Source: Euptelea pleiosperma
Lineage: Eukaryota; Streptophyta; Magnoliopsida; Ranunculales; Eupteleaceae
NCBI GenBank assembly: GCA_035048495.1
Contig: CM068546.1
Coordinates: 36,970,674 to 37,034,673, forward strand
Direction of reading: 5' to 3'
Length of the DNA stretch: 64,000 bases
Below, piece by piece: positions 22,901 through 36,130 of this stretch; positions within the stretch are counted from its first letter, which is position 1, and each line of letters starts with the position of its first letter. The notes below the pieces were generated by a model, which was given only the letters and a program-made list of their open reading frames with translations, had not been told where the DNA came from and searched no databases. A program made the position numbers and the translations under genes.

Positions 22901-25900
22901 AAAACTAGGTAGTAGTTCTTGAAGTTGTTCAATCTTAGTTGTCTTTGACCTGTTAAGCTAAACTGGGATATGGACCCCGGTTTATCAACTCATTAAAAGA
23001 TTAATCCTGCAATGAGAACCTTTTTTGTAATAGTTATTGCAACCTATAGGAATTGTAAAGAGAGTTACTTTCCATAGTTAGTTGCAGTAGGTCCTCCACT
23101 GGCACAGGCGGTATGCTCTTTCACTCAATAGAAGTAATCAGCCTAATTTATTTGCTCAGAGTCTGAAGGAAATGTGATAGATGATAACCTTATTAATGTG
23201 GTGGTGGATCTGAGCTCATTGTAGACATGGTCCTCCTTCCCCTTTTCTATGTGATGATTGTGACCCTTATTCCTTTTCTTCTTCCATATGTTGGTTTTTC
23301 TTCCTGATGGAACTTTGCTGATATAATTCTCTAATTTCCTTCAAACATACCTTGTTTGTTTGTTTTATATATTTTCCATTTATCAGCCACCAACTCTTGT
23401 GCATTTGCTGTACATTGTTAGTATTCTTTTGTGCTCATTTTTTTTCTCTGGTTGAACTAGGTCGCGTGATGGTCGGCATTTATCCTTCAGCATTCGATTT
23501 GACGAGGTGATTGACTGGTCCCTGTATTGAAATCTGGGTATCTATGTAACAATTGACGGTCTGATTTTTTATCTCTTGTCTTTTTAAACACCTGTTGGAC
23601 ACAACTGTCCGAAAAATGTTTTCAGCTATTAGTGGTACACTATTCTACCAGTGGGAAACTGATACATGTTGCACACTTTTAACAAAGTAGGACCCAGCAT
23701 TTGAGGGATCGAACTAGGGAATCTCCTATGCCAAAAATTGATCCAAATTGCCTTATTATAACAATCCATTTATAGACTTATTTTGGAATTTCCTTCATAT
23801 TTGTTCTGACAATACAAAAAAGTGTGATAGATTAAATGGTTACTATTATCTAACTGACTCTATCTTTGGCGTTAGGTGTCCCATAGGTGGGATGCTTTGA
23901 GTGGTGTGTCCCAGTTTTTTTTTTTGGCAAGTGTAGATTTTATAAAAGGGCAAATGCCAACATGGTGTGTCCCACCTCCCCAGTGTATGAGCTACATATA
24001 TGCATCTGACGCTTGTAGACCATTCTTATGGTCTATGAATGGTATCTATGATGATATACCTTTTAATGTTGTCAGATATACTGTATTTGCATATCAGGGT
24101 ATTGGGCTTGCCAGGGTCAGTATCTGACACCTCATGTCTGTATCTAAGTTACAAATGGATATGCAGTTCTCTCTGTTGCCTGTCATGCATTGCTTTTAAC
24201 ATCCTGAAACTTTCCATGATTCAGGACAACAATAGCAGTAAGCTCAGAGTATGGGTTGCGGATGTGGAAACAGGAAAAGCTAGGCCTTTATTTCAATCAC
24301 CAGATATCTTTCTTAATGCAGTTTTTGACAAGTAGGTGCAAGCTTTGTCTGCATGGTTGCCATTTTTGGGTAATCCTTTTCTCCACCCATCTGTTTGCTA
24401 ATACCTTCTTGCTCCTGCTTCACAGTTTTGTTTGGGTAGATGACTCTACTTTATTGGTTTGCACCATCCCTTTATCTCGTGGGGACCCACCGAAGAAGCC
24501 ATTGGTTCCCTCTGGTCCTAAAATTCAATCTAATGAGCAGAAAAATGTCGTTCAAGTCAGGACATTCCAGGATTTGCTGAAGGATGAGTATGACGAAAAC
24601 TTGTTCGAGTACTATGCCACCACACAGCTGGTTTTGGCTTCTTTGGATGGGACAGTGGAGGCCATTGGCCCACCAGCCATATATACATCAATGGACCCTT
24701 CCCCAGATCGGAAGTATCTTATGATTAGTTCGATTCACCGGCCATATTCTTTTATTGTACCATGTGGAAGATTTCCGAAGAAAGTTGATGTATGGACGAC
24801 TGATGGGAAGTTTGTTAGAGAGCTTTGTGATTTGCCTCTTGCAGAGGACATCCCCATAGCATTCAATAGTGTGCGCAGAGGGATGCGTTCAATCAATTGG
24901 AGGGCAGATAAACCTTCAACACTCTATTGGTATACCATAGAAACTTCTGAGCTTCCTATAATGAAGAGTTGAAGATGAATATCTGTTTTATATGTTAGAA
25001 ATCAAAACCTTGGATTTCCAACCGTCATATTTGTTTGACCAACATTTAGAATAATTGCTTGTAGGTTGATCACATACCTAATGCTTTACCTCGAGGTAAT
25101 TCTTCACTTTGTAATCTTCATTTCATTTTATCACCGTTGAAATTCTCTAATTGACCACCAAAAAAAATTGTCTAATTAATAATCTGAAAACAATATGAGA
25201 ATTGGAAATTTAGTTGACCCGTAGCAGTTCGCAACAAAGTAATAAAAGACAGTTCATAAAGCATTCCAATCAAAATGTATGCATCAATGAAATAAACAAC
25301 CTGGTATTGAAATAACAAGAGAGACTAAACACCATGCATTGGTTGAGATAGATTATCTAACCATTACATGCAAATTTAAGGGCATGAAGCGAAAATACGA
25401 AGGGGAAATTAGAAGAAAAAAAGGAAATAAAAACCAGAGTTGAGAAAATGACTTATATTAGTTATTGCATTGTTGACCATTTATTTCATCTGCAAAGTTT
25501 CAGGTCCATAGTGTCAAATTTAATTTTTATATTATTTACAACAGTTTTTGTTGATTAGCTAGCAAGTTTGTCTGTAATTTATTTTCGAACAGTTCAATTG
25601 GTGCTTTAGAAGTAGTTGTTCCTTTGCAGTTCTGATATGATGTCCAAATTGGATAAGAAAATATAGAATGTAAGTTCATACATCGGCAGAATTTTGTGTT
25701 ATTGTTATTGTGGAAAATCAATAAAACGAATCCCACATTGCTTCCCTTTTCTGCTTCCACGTCTAAGATCAAACTATGATCCCATAGCAAACAATACATA
25801 ACATTTTTCTAAATTGCATATGGTACATTACATATATGCGACATGTTAACAACATAAGAGACACTCATACTTGTGTATATATACACAAACACAAACAAGC

Positions 25901-28900
25901 ATATACACTACTGATTTGTATGTGTGTGTGTATTATCTTTTACCTTTTGACTTGTTAAACTTTCCAGGGTGGAGACACAAGATGGAGGTGATGCAAAAGT
26001 GGAAGTTTCACCACGCGATATAATTTATACACAGCCTGCTGACCTGCAAGATGGCGAACAGCCAGAGGTTTTCCACAAGCTTGATCTTCGCTATGGGTAA
26101 GAATATGGCTGTCCCTTATGGTTCTTGCATAATTATTTGATGCATGAGGATTGGGAGCATTATGAATCTGGGGGACCTTTCTTAGCTATCTTTTGGGTGT
26201 TAGACAGTACACACACAGACTTGATGATTAAAATAATAAGCTTGCCTTTTTTTGTCTTTTTTTTCGGTCATGGTATTATTTTGTATTTTGTGTAGATAAT
26301 TTTAGTTTATTTTATTGAGCTGAATATTCTATGTTCGTACTTATACATACTAATATTTGTATTATAGTCCAACTTTCAGTATTGTTGTATAACTGTAGAA
26401 ATACTTGCTTGTTGGTTTCGTAGATTAAATATTATCTGATAAGATCTATGTAACAAGGACGTGGCACTTTTATAGTTTTTGCCATGTTGGACACATATGC
26501 ATGTCGACACATCTCGATACTCATCCAGACACGTATGGCTGTGTCACCCTTTATTTTAAGATAAAATTGATTTCTAAAAGAGGATTGGTGTGTTCCATCC
26601 TCATACAATACTTTTAAGTTGTTAAACATAGTTATAATTGTTTGTGAGTTTTCCCTTTTCAAAATCTACTTATATTTAGTATGTTATTGTATAACTATGG
26701 TTTATAGAAATATTTTCTTTTACTTTTCAAATATTTCTTTCCTTATTTTTATTTTTAAAAAAATTCTGTTTTAAATATAACTACAATGTTATATTATAAA
26801 TTTATAATACATGTGTATGGACGTGTCCGCGTTTGGGCTTCTTAAAGGTGCCTTGTTAGACACGTCATATGGATGTGTCTGCATATCGAGCTTCTTAAAG
26901 ACGCCGTGTCAGATACCTCGTATCTGTGTCTGATACTGACACATGTTTCCGTGTCATTGTTAGATAAGATATGTTTTGAAGTTTTGGATGGCCCATGTGG
27001 AGAAACATGATATCACCATTTGCATGCTAGCACATTTTGCCAGGTTATTCTGTAGATAAACATGTTACTTCTTTCTAATACTGTGTTCTATTCATTTTTT
27101 TCCCCTCTAAATTTAATGATTTTATAAGAATTTTCCACAAAAGAAGTTTATAACAAAGATTCTCCATGTATCTGATACAAATTATAAATACTGAAATATG
27201 GAAACAATGTTGTCTATAATCAAAACCATGGTTATGACATTTGGTAAATGCATTCGCCTAATTATCTGTCTTTGATCTATGGCTTCTCACCTGTTTCATA
27301 TTTTTAATATGGAACCTTGATTTGGTTTATCGAATGTTTTCATTTTAACAGCGGTATCTCTTGGTGTGACGATTCCCTTGCTCTAGTTTACGAATCGTGG
27401 TACAAAACACGCCGAACAAGAACATGGGTTATTTCTCCAGGATCTAAAGATGTGAGTCCACGCATATTATTCGATAGGTCATCAGAAGACGTTTATTCTG
27501 ATCCCGGCTCTCCAATGCTGCGTAGAACGCCTGCCGGGACCTATGTTATTGCAAAAATAAAGAAGGAAAAAGATGCAGGGAATTATGTTTTACTGAATGG
27601 GAGTGGTGCAACACCAGAGGGGAACATCCCATTTCTTGATTTGTTTGACATGTAAGTGTTTCATAAGTCCTTGATTGTAGGTGTTTATTTAAAACATTGA
27701 AGCCACAGGAAGCTGACACAAATTCCTCCAGAAATACAGGTAGCAAAGAACGAATCTGGGAGAGCAACAAGGAAAAATATTATGAGACAGTTGTTGCTTT
27801 GATGTCAGATCAGAGTGAGGGTGATTTATATGTTGATCAACTGAAAATACTGACTTCCAAAGAGTCAAAAACAGAAAACACGCAATATTACTTACAGAGT
27901 TGGTCAGATAAGAAAGTGTACCAAATTACGTACTTCCCCCATCCATACCCTCAGCTGGCCTCATTACAGAAAGAGATGATCAGGTACCAGAGGAAGGACG
28001 GTGTCCAACTCACTGCCACACTTTACCTGCCTCCAGGTTATGATCCCTCAAAGGATGGTCCTCTTCCATGTTTGGTCTGGTCTTACCCCGGAGAGTTTAA
28101 GAGCAAAGATGCTGCTGGACAAGTCCGTGGTTCTCCAAATGAGTTTGCGGGCATAGGTCCAACATCAGCCCTTCTTTGGCTTGCCAGAAGGTATTATTCT
28201 GTTTTCCCCTGCCTTTGGTATGCCTGTTATTGATATTCCTTTATATTGTGCTTCTCTTATCGCTGTTTGTGTTCAAATTTTATTGCTGGAGAAATATGAC
28301 AAATGCTCCTAAGTCCTGCAGGTTTGCTATTTTATCTGGACCAACAATACCAATCATTGGTGAGGGTGATGAAGAAGCAAATGACAGGTAATTTTGTACC
28401 TTTTTTTTTTTTTTTGCCATAGAAGGTGGATTCTATGTCACAATCTTCTAAACTAAAGTGTACTCTGTGCATCCTAAAAGAATTCTCACATAGTCACATG
28501 ATCAAAATTCTTCTATCTGAGAGTCCACTTCAGATTTACAGTTAAGAATCTCTTGAGTAATACCACATTGTTCAGGAGTGCTTATAGACTCTGATCTAAT
28601 CCTATGAAGGTGCTCGCCACATCTTTGTGGTCCCCTTTACAGAGCATCGGTAGTGAATGTAGTCTCTAACTTGTACAGTGCCCCAGTTTTCTATTTACAT
28701 TTCCTATTGCCACTTATTCGGTTCTTTGTGCACTATTACCCCATGGTTCAAGTTTCATACAAGGTGTTTCTTTGTCTTTGGTTTGATTTGATGCATGGTT
28801 TTAAAAACAGCCATTATAACAGTAACACCGCAACCCCGTTACGTTATTTCCAAAATAACGCCCAATACCAAACAAAGGGGCTTAGCATTATAAAGGCCGT

Positions 28901-31900
28901 TATAACGGAAATAACTGCCATTATTTTGAAAAAAGAAAAGAAAATACGTTATTTACCTTTATTGAGGTTATTTTGAAAATTATAATATTACCTTTTTTTG
29001 ATTCAGATGTGACCCGTTATAATGGACATAACGGAAATGTTAAGTGTCCATTATTATGTTATAACAGACCATTTAAAATCTTGGTTTGATGTATGGGTTG
29101 AATAAGTGAGGATTACGGCACATTAGGATATTTCTCCCAATACTTGTAAAATGTTTTTGCAAAATATAAAGAAAGGAACCAAGTCTGTCTATGGGGGATT
29201 CCTCTTCTCCTTTTCCTTTTCTTTTCAGAAAGTCTTAGTTATATTAGCAAATATATGAAGCTCTAAGAGTCCTTTAAGTTTGGTTTTCTTCCTCAACAAG
29301 TACAAAAGCTTCAATGCTAGAGTAGATTATGTAATTTAAAATTTAGAACTTCACTGGGCCAATGGATCCATCATGTGTTGATCAGATACGTAGAACAGCT
29401 GGTCGGAAGTGCAGAGGCTGCGGTTGAGGAAGTTATACGGCGAGGGGTAAGCTTTTTCAGACTTCTCCTTGGGAACTTCATTGGGATGATTTTGTATATA
29501 TATAACGTATATGGCCGTGGCTTGCTGGTGCTGCATTATTTAGGTGGCTCATCCAAAAAAAATTGCTGTTGGGGGTCATTCTTATGGGGCGTTCATGACA
29601 GCAAACCTCCTAGCACATGCCCCTCATCTCTTTTGTTGTGGAATTGCTCGTTCTGGAGCTTACAACAGAACGCTTACACCTTTTGGATTTCAGGTACACA
29701 TAAATACCCTCTTAGATGGGCCAATGATTTCGTCTGAATCTATAATCTGTTTCCAACCATTGAGAACTTATTTTTCTTTCCCTATATATGAAGCTTTTTC
29801 TATAAGCATGGCCAAGTAACCTACTCCAATGTTGCTGATGTAGAATGAAGACAGAACACTCTGGGAGGCTACTAATACTTACGTTGAGATGAGCCCTTTC
29901 ATGTCAGCTAACAAAGTTAAGAAGCCAATCTTACTTATCCATGGAGAGGAAGACAATAATTCAGGAACACTAACAATGCAGGTAAAGAAAAGGTTTAGTT
30001 TTTATAATACTGCAGTCCAACTAGTGATCATCATAACACACTTGTTCTTTATACTTGTTTCTTCTCATCTTCTGTCTTAAAAAATCTCTCAATGAATGTG
30101 GATGTCAGCTTATCTTGGTAGGTAACACAAATATCTTTAGGATTAGTATTCTTGAGATTGAACATGATAAAATAGTGCTTGTGAAGAAATCCTGAAAAAA
30201 ATTCAGAGAGTAGAAGATTCTGGCTTTACTTTTATTTTTATTTTTGATCGATAATGATAAATTTATATTTAAAGAAAATAAGGAGTACAAGAGAAGAAAA
30301 AGAGAATACAAGGGGAAAGAATAACAAGGTTACAAAGGCCAATTTACGTTGGTTCCCTATTTTTCGCTACGAATCCCACTTTGTTGCTGTCCGATCCTGG
30401 CACGCAAGAGAACGAAATGTTCAAGGAAGAAATCAAGTGTCTGATATCTTTGACTATATGAAGAATCTCCAATAACCTTTTCTCTTACCGGTAGCCCAAA
30501 CAATAGCATTGGAAGAATCACCTTCAATCATAACTTTAGTGAAGTTTAACCTTTTGACTATTTTAACCCATAAAGGTGACAAGGCCTTGACCTTATTGGA
30601 ATCCCAATAGGACTCAAGTACACAAAAATAGTCTCCCCTTCAAAGTTACGGATGATACCACCAACACCTGATGGACCCGGATTTCCCCTTTAGCAGCCAT
30701 CAAAGTTAAGCTTGATCTCATCTTCTCTTGGAGGCCTCCATACAACATGAACATCTTTAGAAAAGGGGAGGACCAAGCTACCGCTTTCTAATCCCTCAAA
30801 ATATCAACAGCACTAGCTCCTTTAAAATCCTTTGATACAAGGGCCCAATGAGAAACCAACACTTTAATCTTCTCAATAATCATCGAGAGGTTAGAAAACT
30901 TGTTTTCAAATATTCTTCAATTTCTTTCTTGCCATGTTTCTCATAAGATAGCATGCAAAGTGCTTCTCCAAAGTATACACCCACGATTGCTAAAAGGGCC
31001 CATATTCCATTGGGAAACCAAATTGAGGTAGTGATACCAAACTTTCAAAGCCACTTCAAGATGGTTAAAAAGATGATCAGCCGATTTACCATCCTTCATA
31101 CACATAATGCATATATGGAGTGAGATGGCTTTATTCTTTCATCTCTTCTGGAGGATGTCGCAAGTATTAACCTTTGTAAGTTCCGCCGTGTATACAATGA
31201 CTCTGATCTTAGGAGAGATACCTGATTTCCAAATATTCTTAAAAGGAGACGACATATGAGAAGGAGCGGGATTAACAATAACTCTAAAGAATGTTTTTGT
31301 AGAGAAGATACTGTTCGGCTCAAGAGACCAAATTCTAAAGTCATCGCCAAAGAAAAGGATAAGACATCTTTTAACTTATCAAGGAGAGAGGCCGCTTCCT
31401 CAACTTCCACCTCTCTAAGTTCTCGAAGGAAAGTAATATTGCAAGAAAGCTCAATAGGGCAATTTTATGTAATTGTGGGTTTTACATCTTAGTAAAAGAT
31501 ATCTCCCTGTTATATCTCAATAGCCATTTTATCTCATTCAAAATGTGATCACCTTTACCCTGCCTCAGTAATTCCAAATTTCAATAAACTTTCTTGTCCT
31601 GTGTGAGTGTTGAACTTGTCACTTACTTTTCCTTCACCGCTGATGTAGTCTGATCGGTTCTTTAACGCACTGAAAGGCCACGGTGCACTTTGCCGCTTAG
31701 TGGTTCTTCCCTTTGAGAGCCACGGTTATGCTGCAAGAGAGAGCATCATGCATGTCCTTTGGGAATCAGATAGGTGGCTGCAGAAGTATTGTGTGAACAC
31801 TTCTGATGTGGTTGCTGATCTTGACACTTGCAAAGATGATGCAAGTCCAATCGTGAAAGATTCTGAAAGCAAAACAGTTCCTGCCAGTGGAGGAGGTAGT

Positions 31901-31963
31901 GCTGAGCAAGAAGGTCTAGAGAGTGAAGGATTTCAGTCCACACCAAGATCATTATTGTGGTAA
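19982..31963 (+). CDS. GEP: Chloroplast glutamyl endopeptidase (CGEP)
   Basis: A stromal serine protease of the prolyl-oligopeptidase-like family that cuts after glutamate. Fourteen exons can be placed: 19982-20273, 21473-21689, 22190-22300, 23461-23506, 24225-24331, 24426-24929, 25968-26096, 27352-27651, 27732-28190, 28322-28387, 29386-29446, 29544-29693, 29844-29981 and 31649-31963. All introns are GT-AG and all phases agree, giving 964 residues, close to the Arabidopsis protein as I recall it. Residues 1 to about 65 are rich in Ser, Arg and Pro and lack acids, like a plastid transit peptide. The middle part is the beta-propeller region. The C-terminal hydrolase domain carries the triad: S777 in GGHSYG, D851 in HGEEDNN and H885 in ESHGY. 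The start MRLHKLYHRF resembles the Arabidopsis start. Introns 2, 3, 7, 10 and 13 carry repeats. Intron 2 uses a GTGGGT donor, required by the frame. Confidence 0.95.
22569..22890. mobile_element. MITE in CGEP intron 3 with near-perfect TSD
   Basis: The ends are AGGTTTAAAATATAG and inverted CATGGTTGAAAATCTCG. Flanks CCTATATACA (22559-22568) and CCTATATGCA (22891-22900) match 9/10. The interior has repeated GAGACGAAACGAGA phrases. It appears related to the element at 28797. Confidence 0.65.
26450..26970. repeat. Repeat rich in GACACGT phrases, CGEP intron 7
   Basis: Recurrent GGACACATATGCATGTC, AGACACGTATGGCTGTGTC, GACGTGTCCGCGT, GACACGTCATATGGATGTGTC and TGACACATGTTTCCGTGTC are arranged partly as inverted copies. 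GCTTCTTAAAG occurs twice (26837, 26889). It is possibly a decayed MITE; ends TAACAAGGACGTGG and inverted TAACAATGACACGG are compatible with this. Confidence 0.45.
28797..29084. mobile_element. MITE in CGEP intron 10 with near-perfect TSD
   Basis: The left end is GGTTTTAAAAACAGCC and the inverted right end is CCAAGATTTTAAATGG. Flanks TTTGATGCAT (28787-28796) and TTTGATGTAT (29085-29094) match 9/10. The interior contains multiple ATAACG/CGTTAT palindromes. The long frame at 28653-28976 overlaps this element and is not a gene. Confidence 0.7.
30228..31480 (-). mobile_element. LINE 3' fragment (zinc-binding RT tail and RNase H) in CGEP intron 13
   Basis: On the minus strand, broken frames encode KDGKSADHLFNHLEVALKVW (zinc-binding part), WQERN..RIFENKFSN, and then KLNFDG ... 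GNPGPSGVGGIIRNFEG, an RNase H-like segment. Stops and a frameshift interrupt it. The T-rich stretch at 30228-30246 is the 3' tail. The element accounts for most of the 1.67-kb intron and is opposite in orientation to the gene. Confidence 0.8.
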
Positions 31964-33131
31964 TTTCTCCCCATTGTGTTTTTCATTTTCTCTTTCATTC
32001 TTCATCTATGAAACAAATAACATATATTTTCTGAGTTAACTACCCAACGATTTTGTGATTAACTATGGTAATAATGTTTCCATTAGCTCACACAAAAAAA
32101 AATGTTTCCATTAAAAAGCAAAACCTGTACTAATTTGAGAACTTGAATATTTCATATGTTGAACACTAACCATCCAAATTTTATGAGGGAAAAAAACATC
32201 AAAATTCAAAGATTGTGAGCCATTGAAATCTAGTTGTGAAAGATTCTGAAATAGATGGGCTTTTATCTTATTTCTTACCCTGTTTTTTATTCAGTTGCGC
32301 GTACTTTTAATGTTATAATAGCCTTGTGGATGATCTTGTGTAGATTGAACCCATCATCATATTCTGGCTACTATGGATGAATGCAGAATACGGGAGCTGC
32401 GACTAGATGATCGGACGTACCCAGTTCCCGATTTTAATCGCGAAAGCACCTTTATTTTTCCAAACACTAGACATTTAATAAGATGCAACTTGCATAGATT
32501 CAGGCAATGTTGATCGTGGCACCGTATATGTATCATCCATTACTCCTTTTGAATTCGATTTGTACTTTATTCTGAGGCACATTCCCAGTGCTTTTCCTGC
32601 CTATGGGAAGTGTGACGTCTTCTTGGAGCATCTGCTTGTTCTTTGAAGCCTCTGTGATTAAAACATTTGTATGGATTCAGTAATATATATTCATCCTGAA
32701 GAACAGGGCATGGATGATGATATTTACTGTACTTGTGAGGCTCGGGTTTCCGACCGACACAAACTACTGAATTAAATAGTCTTCATATGATGATCTTGAC
32801 CACCAACAAATGGATTCTTTTATTTCCGATGCTTTTTTTTTTTTTTCTATTTTCGTAAAGAAAAGACTGCAATTAATTGATCTTCGGATCACCCACTCAG
32901 CTGATATGGGGCTAGAAAATATCTTATTAAAACCCATGGTTTGGATGGTCCTGATATTCCTTGCATGGTGCAAAAAATGTCATGCATAAACAACACACAT
33001 TTGTGGAGCCCACATGGAGATGAGTTAAAGTGCTGATATTTGGTGAGGATGATCTCTGACACACAAAAACAGTTCATTCTGATGAAAAATGGATTACAAA
33101 GTTGAAAAATTCCGGATCGTCCATTTCACCG
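31964..33131. other. 3' flank of CGEP and intergenic DNA
   Basis: Probable 3' UTR comes first, then AT-rich sequence with no supported gene. A T-run occurs near 32830. Confidence 0.5.
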
Positions 33132-33269
33132 GTGCACTTTTGATAGGGTTAGAAGTTTCAGAAAGAGCTGATTTTTTGTGAATATGATCTCGCGTTTACA
33201 TTTTTCAGTGCACTTTTGATAGGGTTAGAAGTTTCAGAATGAACTGATTTTTGTGTGAATATGATCTCC
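33132..33269. repeat. Two-copy tandem repeat, period 76 bp
   Basis: GTGCACTTTTGATAGGGTTA starts at 33132 and again at 33208. Both copies continue with GAAGTTTCAGAA, GCTGATTTTT/ACTGATTTTT and GTGAATATGATCTC. Confidence 0.85.
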
Positions 33270-33441
33270 TTAACGTCACCAAAAATCTACATGTAGGCCC
33301 CACAAGAACGTGTTATTAGGCGTGCCATTTTAAGCGTCAGAATAAGACAATATGTATGTAGAGTTTGTGTAGAAATACACCCATTTCTTAATTTAAATTC
33401 TTACACATGGTGGTGGTGCCCACATGGAGATCTTGTTGGAC

Positions 33442-33750
33442 AATCCAACCATATATTGTGTTTTCCTTGTCATCATCACTGAAATCAGTCTATTTCGACA
33501 TTGCTAACTATATAAAAAATTGATCGAAAGTAATGGTTTAATTGGATGGTCTGAATCTTTCAAATTAAGTCATTTTCAATGTCGAAGTGGAGACAATCCA
33601 ACAATATATTGTGTTTTCCTTGTCATCATGATCGTTACCGAAAATCAGTCCATTTCGATATTGCTAATTATGTACAAAATTGATCTAAAGTAGTGATTTA
33701 ATTGGATGATCTGAATCTTTTAAATTAAGTCAAAATTTCAAATGTCCAAG
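33442..33750. repeat. Two-copy tandem repeat, period about 153 bp
   Basis: AATCCAACCATATATTGTGT (33442 region) and AATCCAACAATATATTGTGT (33594 region) are each followed by TTTTCCTTGTCATCAT, AAATCAGTC, ATTTCGA.ATTGCTAA and AATTGATC. The unit is non-coding. Confidence 0.85.
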
Positions 33751-33896
33751 TGGATTGATTTTTGTGAGGATGTTCTTCACAGTATGAACAACTGAAAATG
33801 CGGTTGGATTGTCCAACATGATTTCTCTGTGGGATTAATCCTATTCGATGATCTCAATCATTCGATCTATTGCATTCTCTTGGATGGTCGGAAGTT

Positions 33897-34010
33897 AGGG
33901 CTGCAACTCGGGCAGTTGGGCCAGGTTGGAGGTCAACGCTAGCCCAAGCCAACCTTAAAGGCTGTGAACCCTAACCCAACCCAAGGTTTTGAGACTAAAC
34001 ATAGAGAGAA
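33897..34010. mobile_element. Fragment of TAGGGCTGCAACT hAT-type MITE
   Basis: TTAGGGCTGCAACTCGGGCA matches the terminus of the element at 51879-52254. It is followed by TGGGCCAGGTTGG and CCCTAACCCAACCC. Only one end is present. Confidence 0.55.
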
Positions 34011-34229
34011 AATGAGAGGGGGAAATACTTATAAGAGTAAATCGAGAGTGAGAAAATGTTTAATGTTTTTCAGGGTACGAATAGAAGTGTTTTCGCGTGC
34101 ATACCTTTGATTCTTATTTTCTAGTAACACATTTGCAACGGTTCTGGACCGTTGTAAAAGTTTGAAACGGTTCAAAACTGTTTCAAAATCTAAATTTCCA
34201 CCGTTGTAAATTGACTATTTTGGTGTAGT

Positions 34230-34850
34230 GCTGACCGAGAAAAGTGATACCTAACTAAGGTAAAGATCAGTCATCAAGAGCATTTGGAGTGAATATGAAT
34301 TAGATAAGGAGAGTCGAGATCTAAGATCTTGGCCAAGAGCTCATTGACATACATCGTTAGTGAATTCGAGAAGGGTTGTTATCAGATTCAACTAGTCAGA
34401 CCACGAGACACGTTCCATGAATCGCGTCGGACATGGGTTTCCATGAATCATGTCAGACGTAGATCGTGGCAAAAATCATGGCAGAGGTCATGGAATGGAA
34501 TGGTGACATCAATAGATGTATATATACTCGGGTAACACACATGCAAAAGAGATCAAATATCAGTTTATTCTGACATTACTTCTTCCATTACTTTGTCTGA
34601 CTTAAGCATTGGAGGCTCTTTTAGTGGGCGCATCTCATTGATAATTCCTTTGTGCCTATTGCGTGGAGTTAGTGCAGCGAAGTTCTCGACGACGATCTCG
34701 AATCCACCACGATTCACCTCAGGCTTGCTTCAGATCTCAAGGGGGTGTTGGTTACCGTTGATTCTGATATGCCGCAACCTTTCCTGGCAGCCCTACCGCT
34801 ACCAGTGTTCCATCAAGCTCTACACCTGAAATCGTTTTGGCGCTAGTTGA
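34230..34850 (+). mobile_element. Degenerate solo LTR or LTR fragment
   Basis: A TATA-like GTATATATACTCGGGTAACA (34517-34536) is followed by AAGAGATCAAATATCAG, TTTGTCTGACTTAAGCATTG and GAGGCTC. This order resembles the promoter and R/U5 part of plant Ty3-type LTRs. Neither element boundary nor gag-pol sequence is visible. Frames at 34329 and 34593 fall inside it and are not genes. Confidence 0.45.
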
Positions 34851-35158
34851 ATAGAGAGATGATTGGATGTGACACATGGCGACATCTGGTTTCCAAGTGG
34901 CTACAAATATAACTAGGCTTTTTGAGCGGCTACAGTATGTACTACTTTAATGATAGCCAATGGGCATGCAAGGGCCCACCAAAGTTCATTTCCATGTCTC
35001 TGAAGGTTCTCCTGTTTTTAGTAAGGTAGCTAAACGACAATGTTCTATCTAGTTACCCAATTGAAGGTGGACTGATTGCCCTTTGACCCCACATCTCATT
35101 TCCTGTTGTTTTTAACATCTTAGGCATATTTCCCTTTTCTTTTTAAATATTTAAACTC

Positions 35159-35588
35159 TAGGGCCTGTTTGTAGGCCAATGTGATGGGAAAATAAAATAT
35201 TTGTGTGCGCTAATATTCACTTGGGCATGCCAAACACGTATTTGCCGACGCTAAATATTTAGCCGAGCCACAAATTTGACCGCCGCGGCGGAAAAATATT
35301 TGATCACCTCCCGCATGACATGTGAGTAAATATTTTCACACCAAATAAGTCTTGGTGGAAAAATTTTATTTTATCGTGAGAAAATCACTATTTTCAATAA
35401 AAATGAGTTTTTTTTAAATCCTGTGACCTAATATGTAAGTCCCACACTTATTTCATATTTGACTTACTTTGATATGTGGGACCCACACAAATTGATAGAA
35501 AATGAAGTAAGCTAGCTCATTTTCTCACTTCGTCTGATTAAATATTCACCGTTGGAACTCTTTTTCTCACATACCAAACAGGCCCTTA
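35159..35588. mobile_element. TAGGGCCTGTTTG MITE
   Basis: The left end is TAGGGCCTGTTTGTAGGCC and the inverted right end is TAAGGGCCTGTTTGGTATG, a common plant hAT-type MITE terminus. The interior has paired AAATATTTAGCC / AAATATTTTCAC phrases and no coding potential. Confidence 0.7.
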
Positions 35589-35593
35589 GATCA

Positions 35594-35760
35594 AGAAATG
35601 CTAGCAATCAGCTTTTAGTGGAGTTGCACATATACTTCAAGACGAGAAAAACTGCCTTGAAAACCACCTCATTGAATCAAAATATATATCTTTTTCTTTT
35701 TTCTCTGCGGATTACATATGTGCAACTCCACTAAGGGGCTGATTGAGAGCATTCCTCCTT
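35594..35760. mobile_element. Short hAT-type MITE with perfect 8-bp TSD
   Basis: The arms pair: AATGCTAGCAATCAGC and TTAGTGGAGTTGCACATAT on the left, with inverted GAATGCTCTCAATCAGC and TTAGTGGAGTTGCACATAT on the right. TTAGATCA flanks it on both sides (35586-35593 and 35761-35768). It is inserted at the edge of the preceding MITE. Confidence 0.75.
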
Positions 35761-35944
35761 TTAGATCATAACATTTGGAGGTTTGGAGCATCTATGACTA
35801 CCCATTTATGGAAAATCTTTGTTGTTGCTGTCCTTTATTTTGATTTTATTTCATCTTTCGTGTCTCATTTCTAATGAACAAACATGATTCCATAGACCCC
35901 TAAAAATTTATTAAAGGGGATGCACAGATGTAACCGGAGAAATC

Positions 35945-36105
35945 TCGTCTGCAAACGTTTGCAGACATAAAAGTATGTAAACATTGTATCCATCATTGAA
36001 TGCTCCTTGAAATATGTGTTTATAATTTTTTATTTTTTTTAGAAAACTTTGAAAAATGGACTTCCAACAGTGCTGACAATATTTGCATACTTCAGTGTCA
36101 GCTTT
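35945..36105. repeat. Second copy of the 17718 repeat
   Basis: AACATTGTATCCATCATTGA, an AT-rich centre and AGTGCTGACAATATTTGCAT match the copy at 17718-17925. Confidence 0.5.
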
Positions 36106-36130
36106 CTTGTCTGACCATTGTTTGCTAGCG

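Noticed and set aside
28653..28976. 107-residue frame in CGEP intron 10
   Set aside because: It overlaps a MITE with target duplications and is not in any exon phase of the gene.
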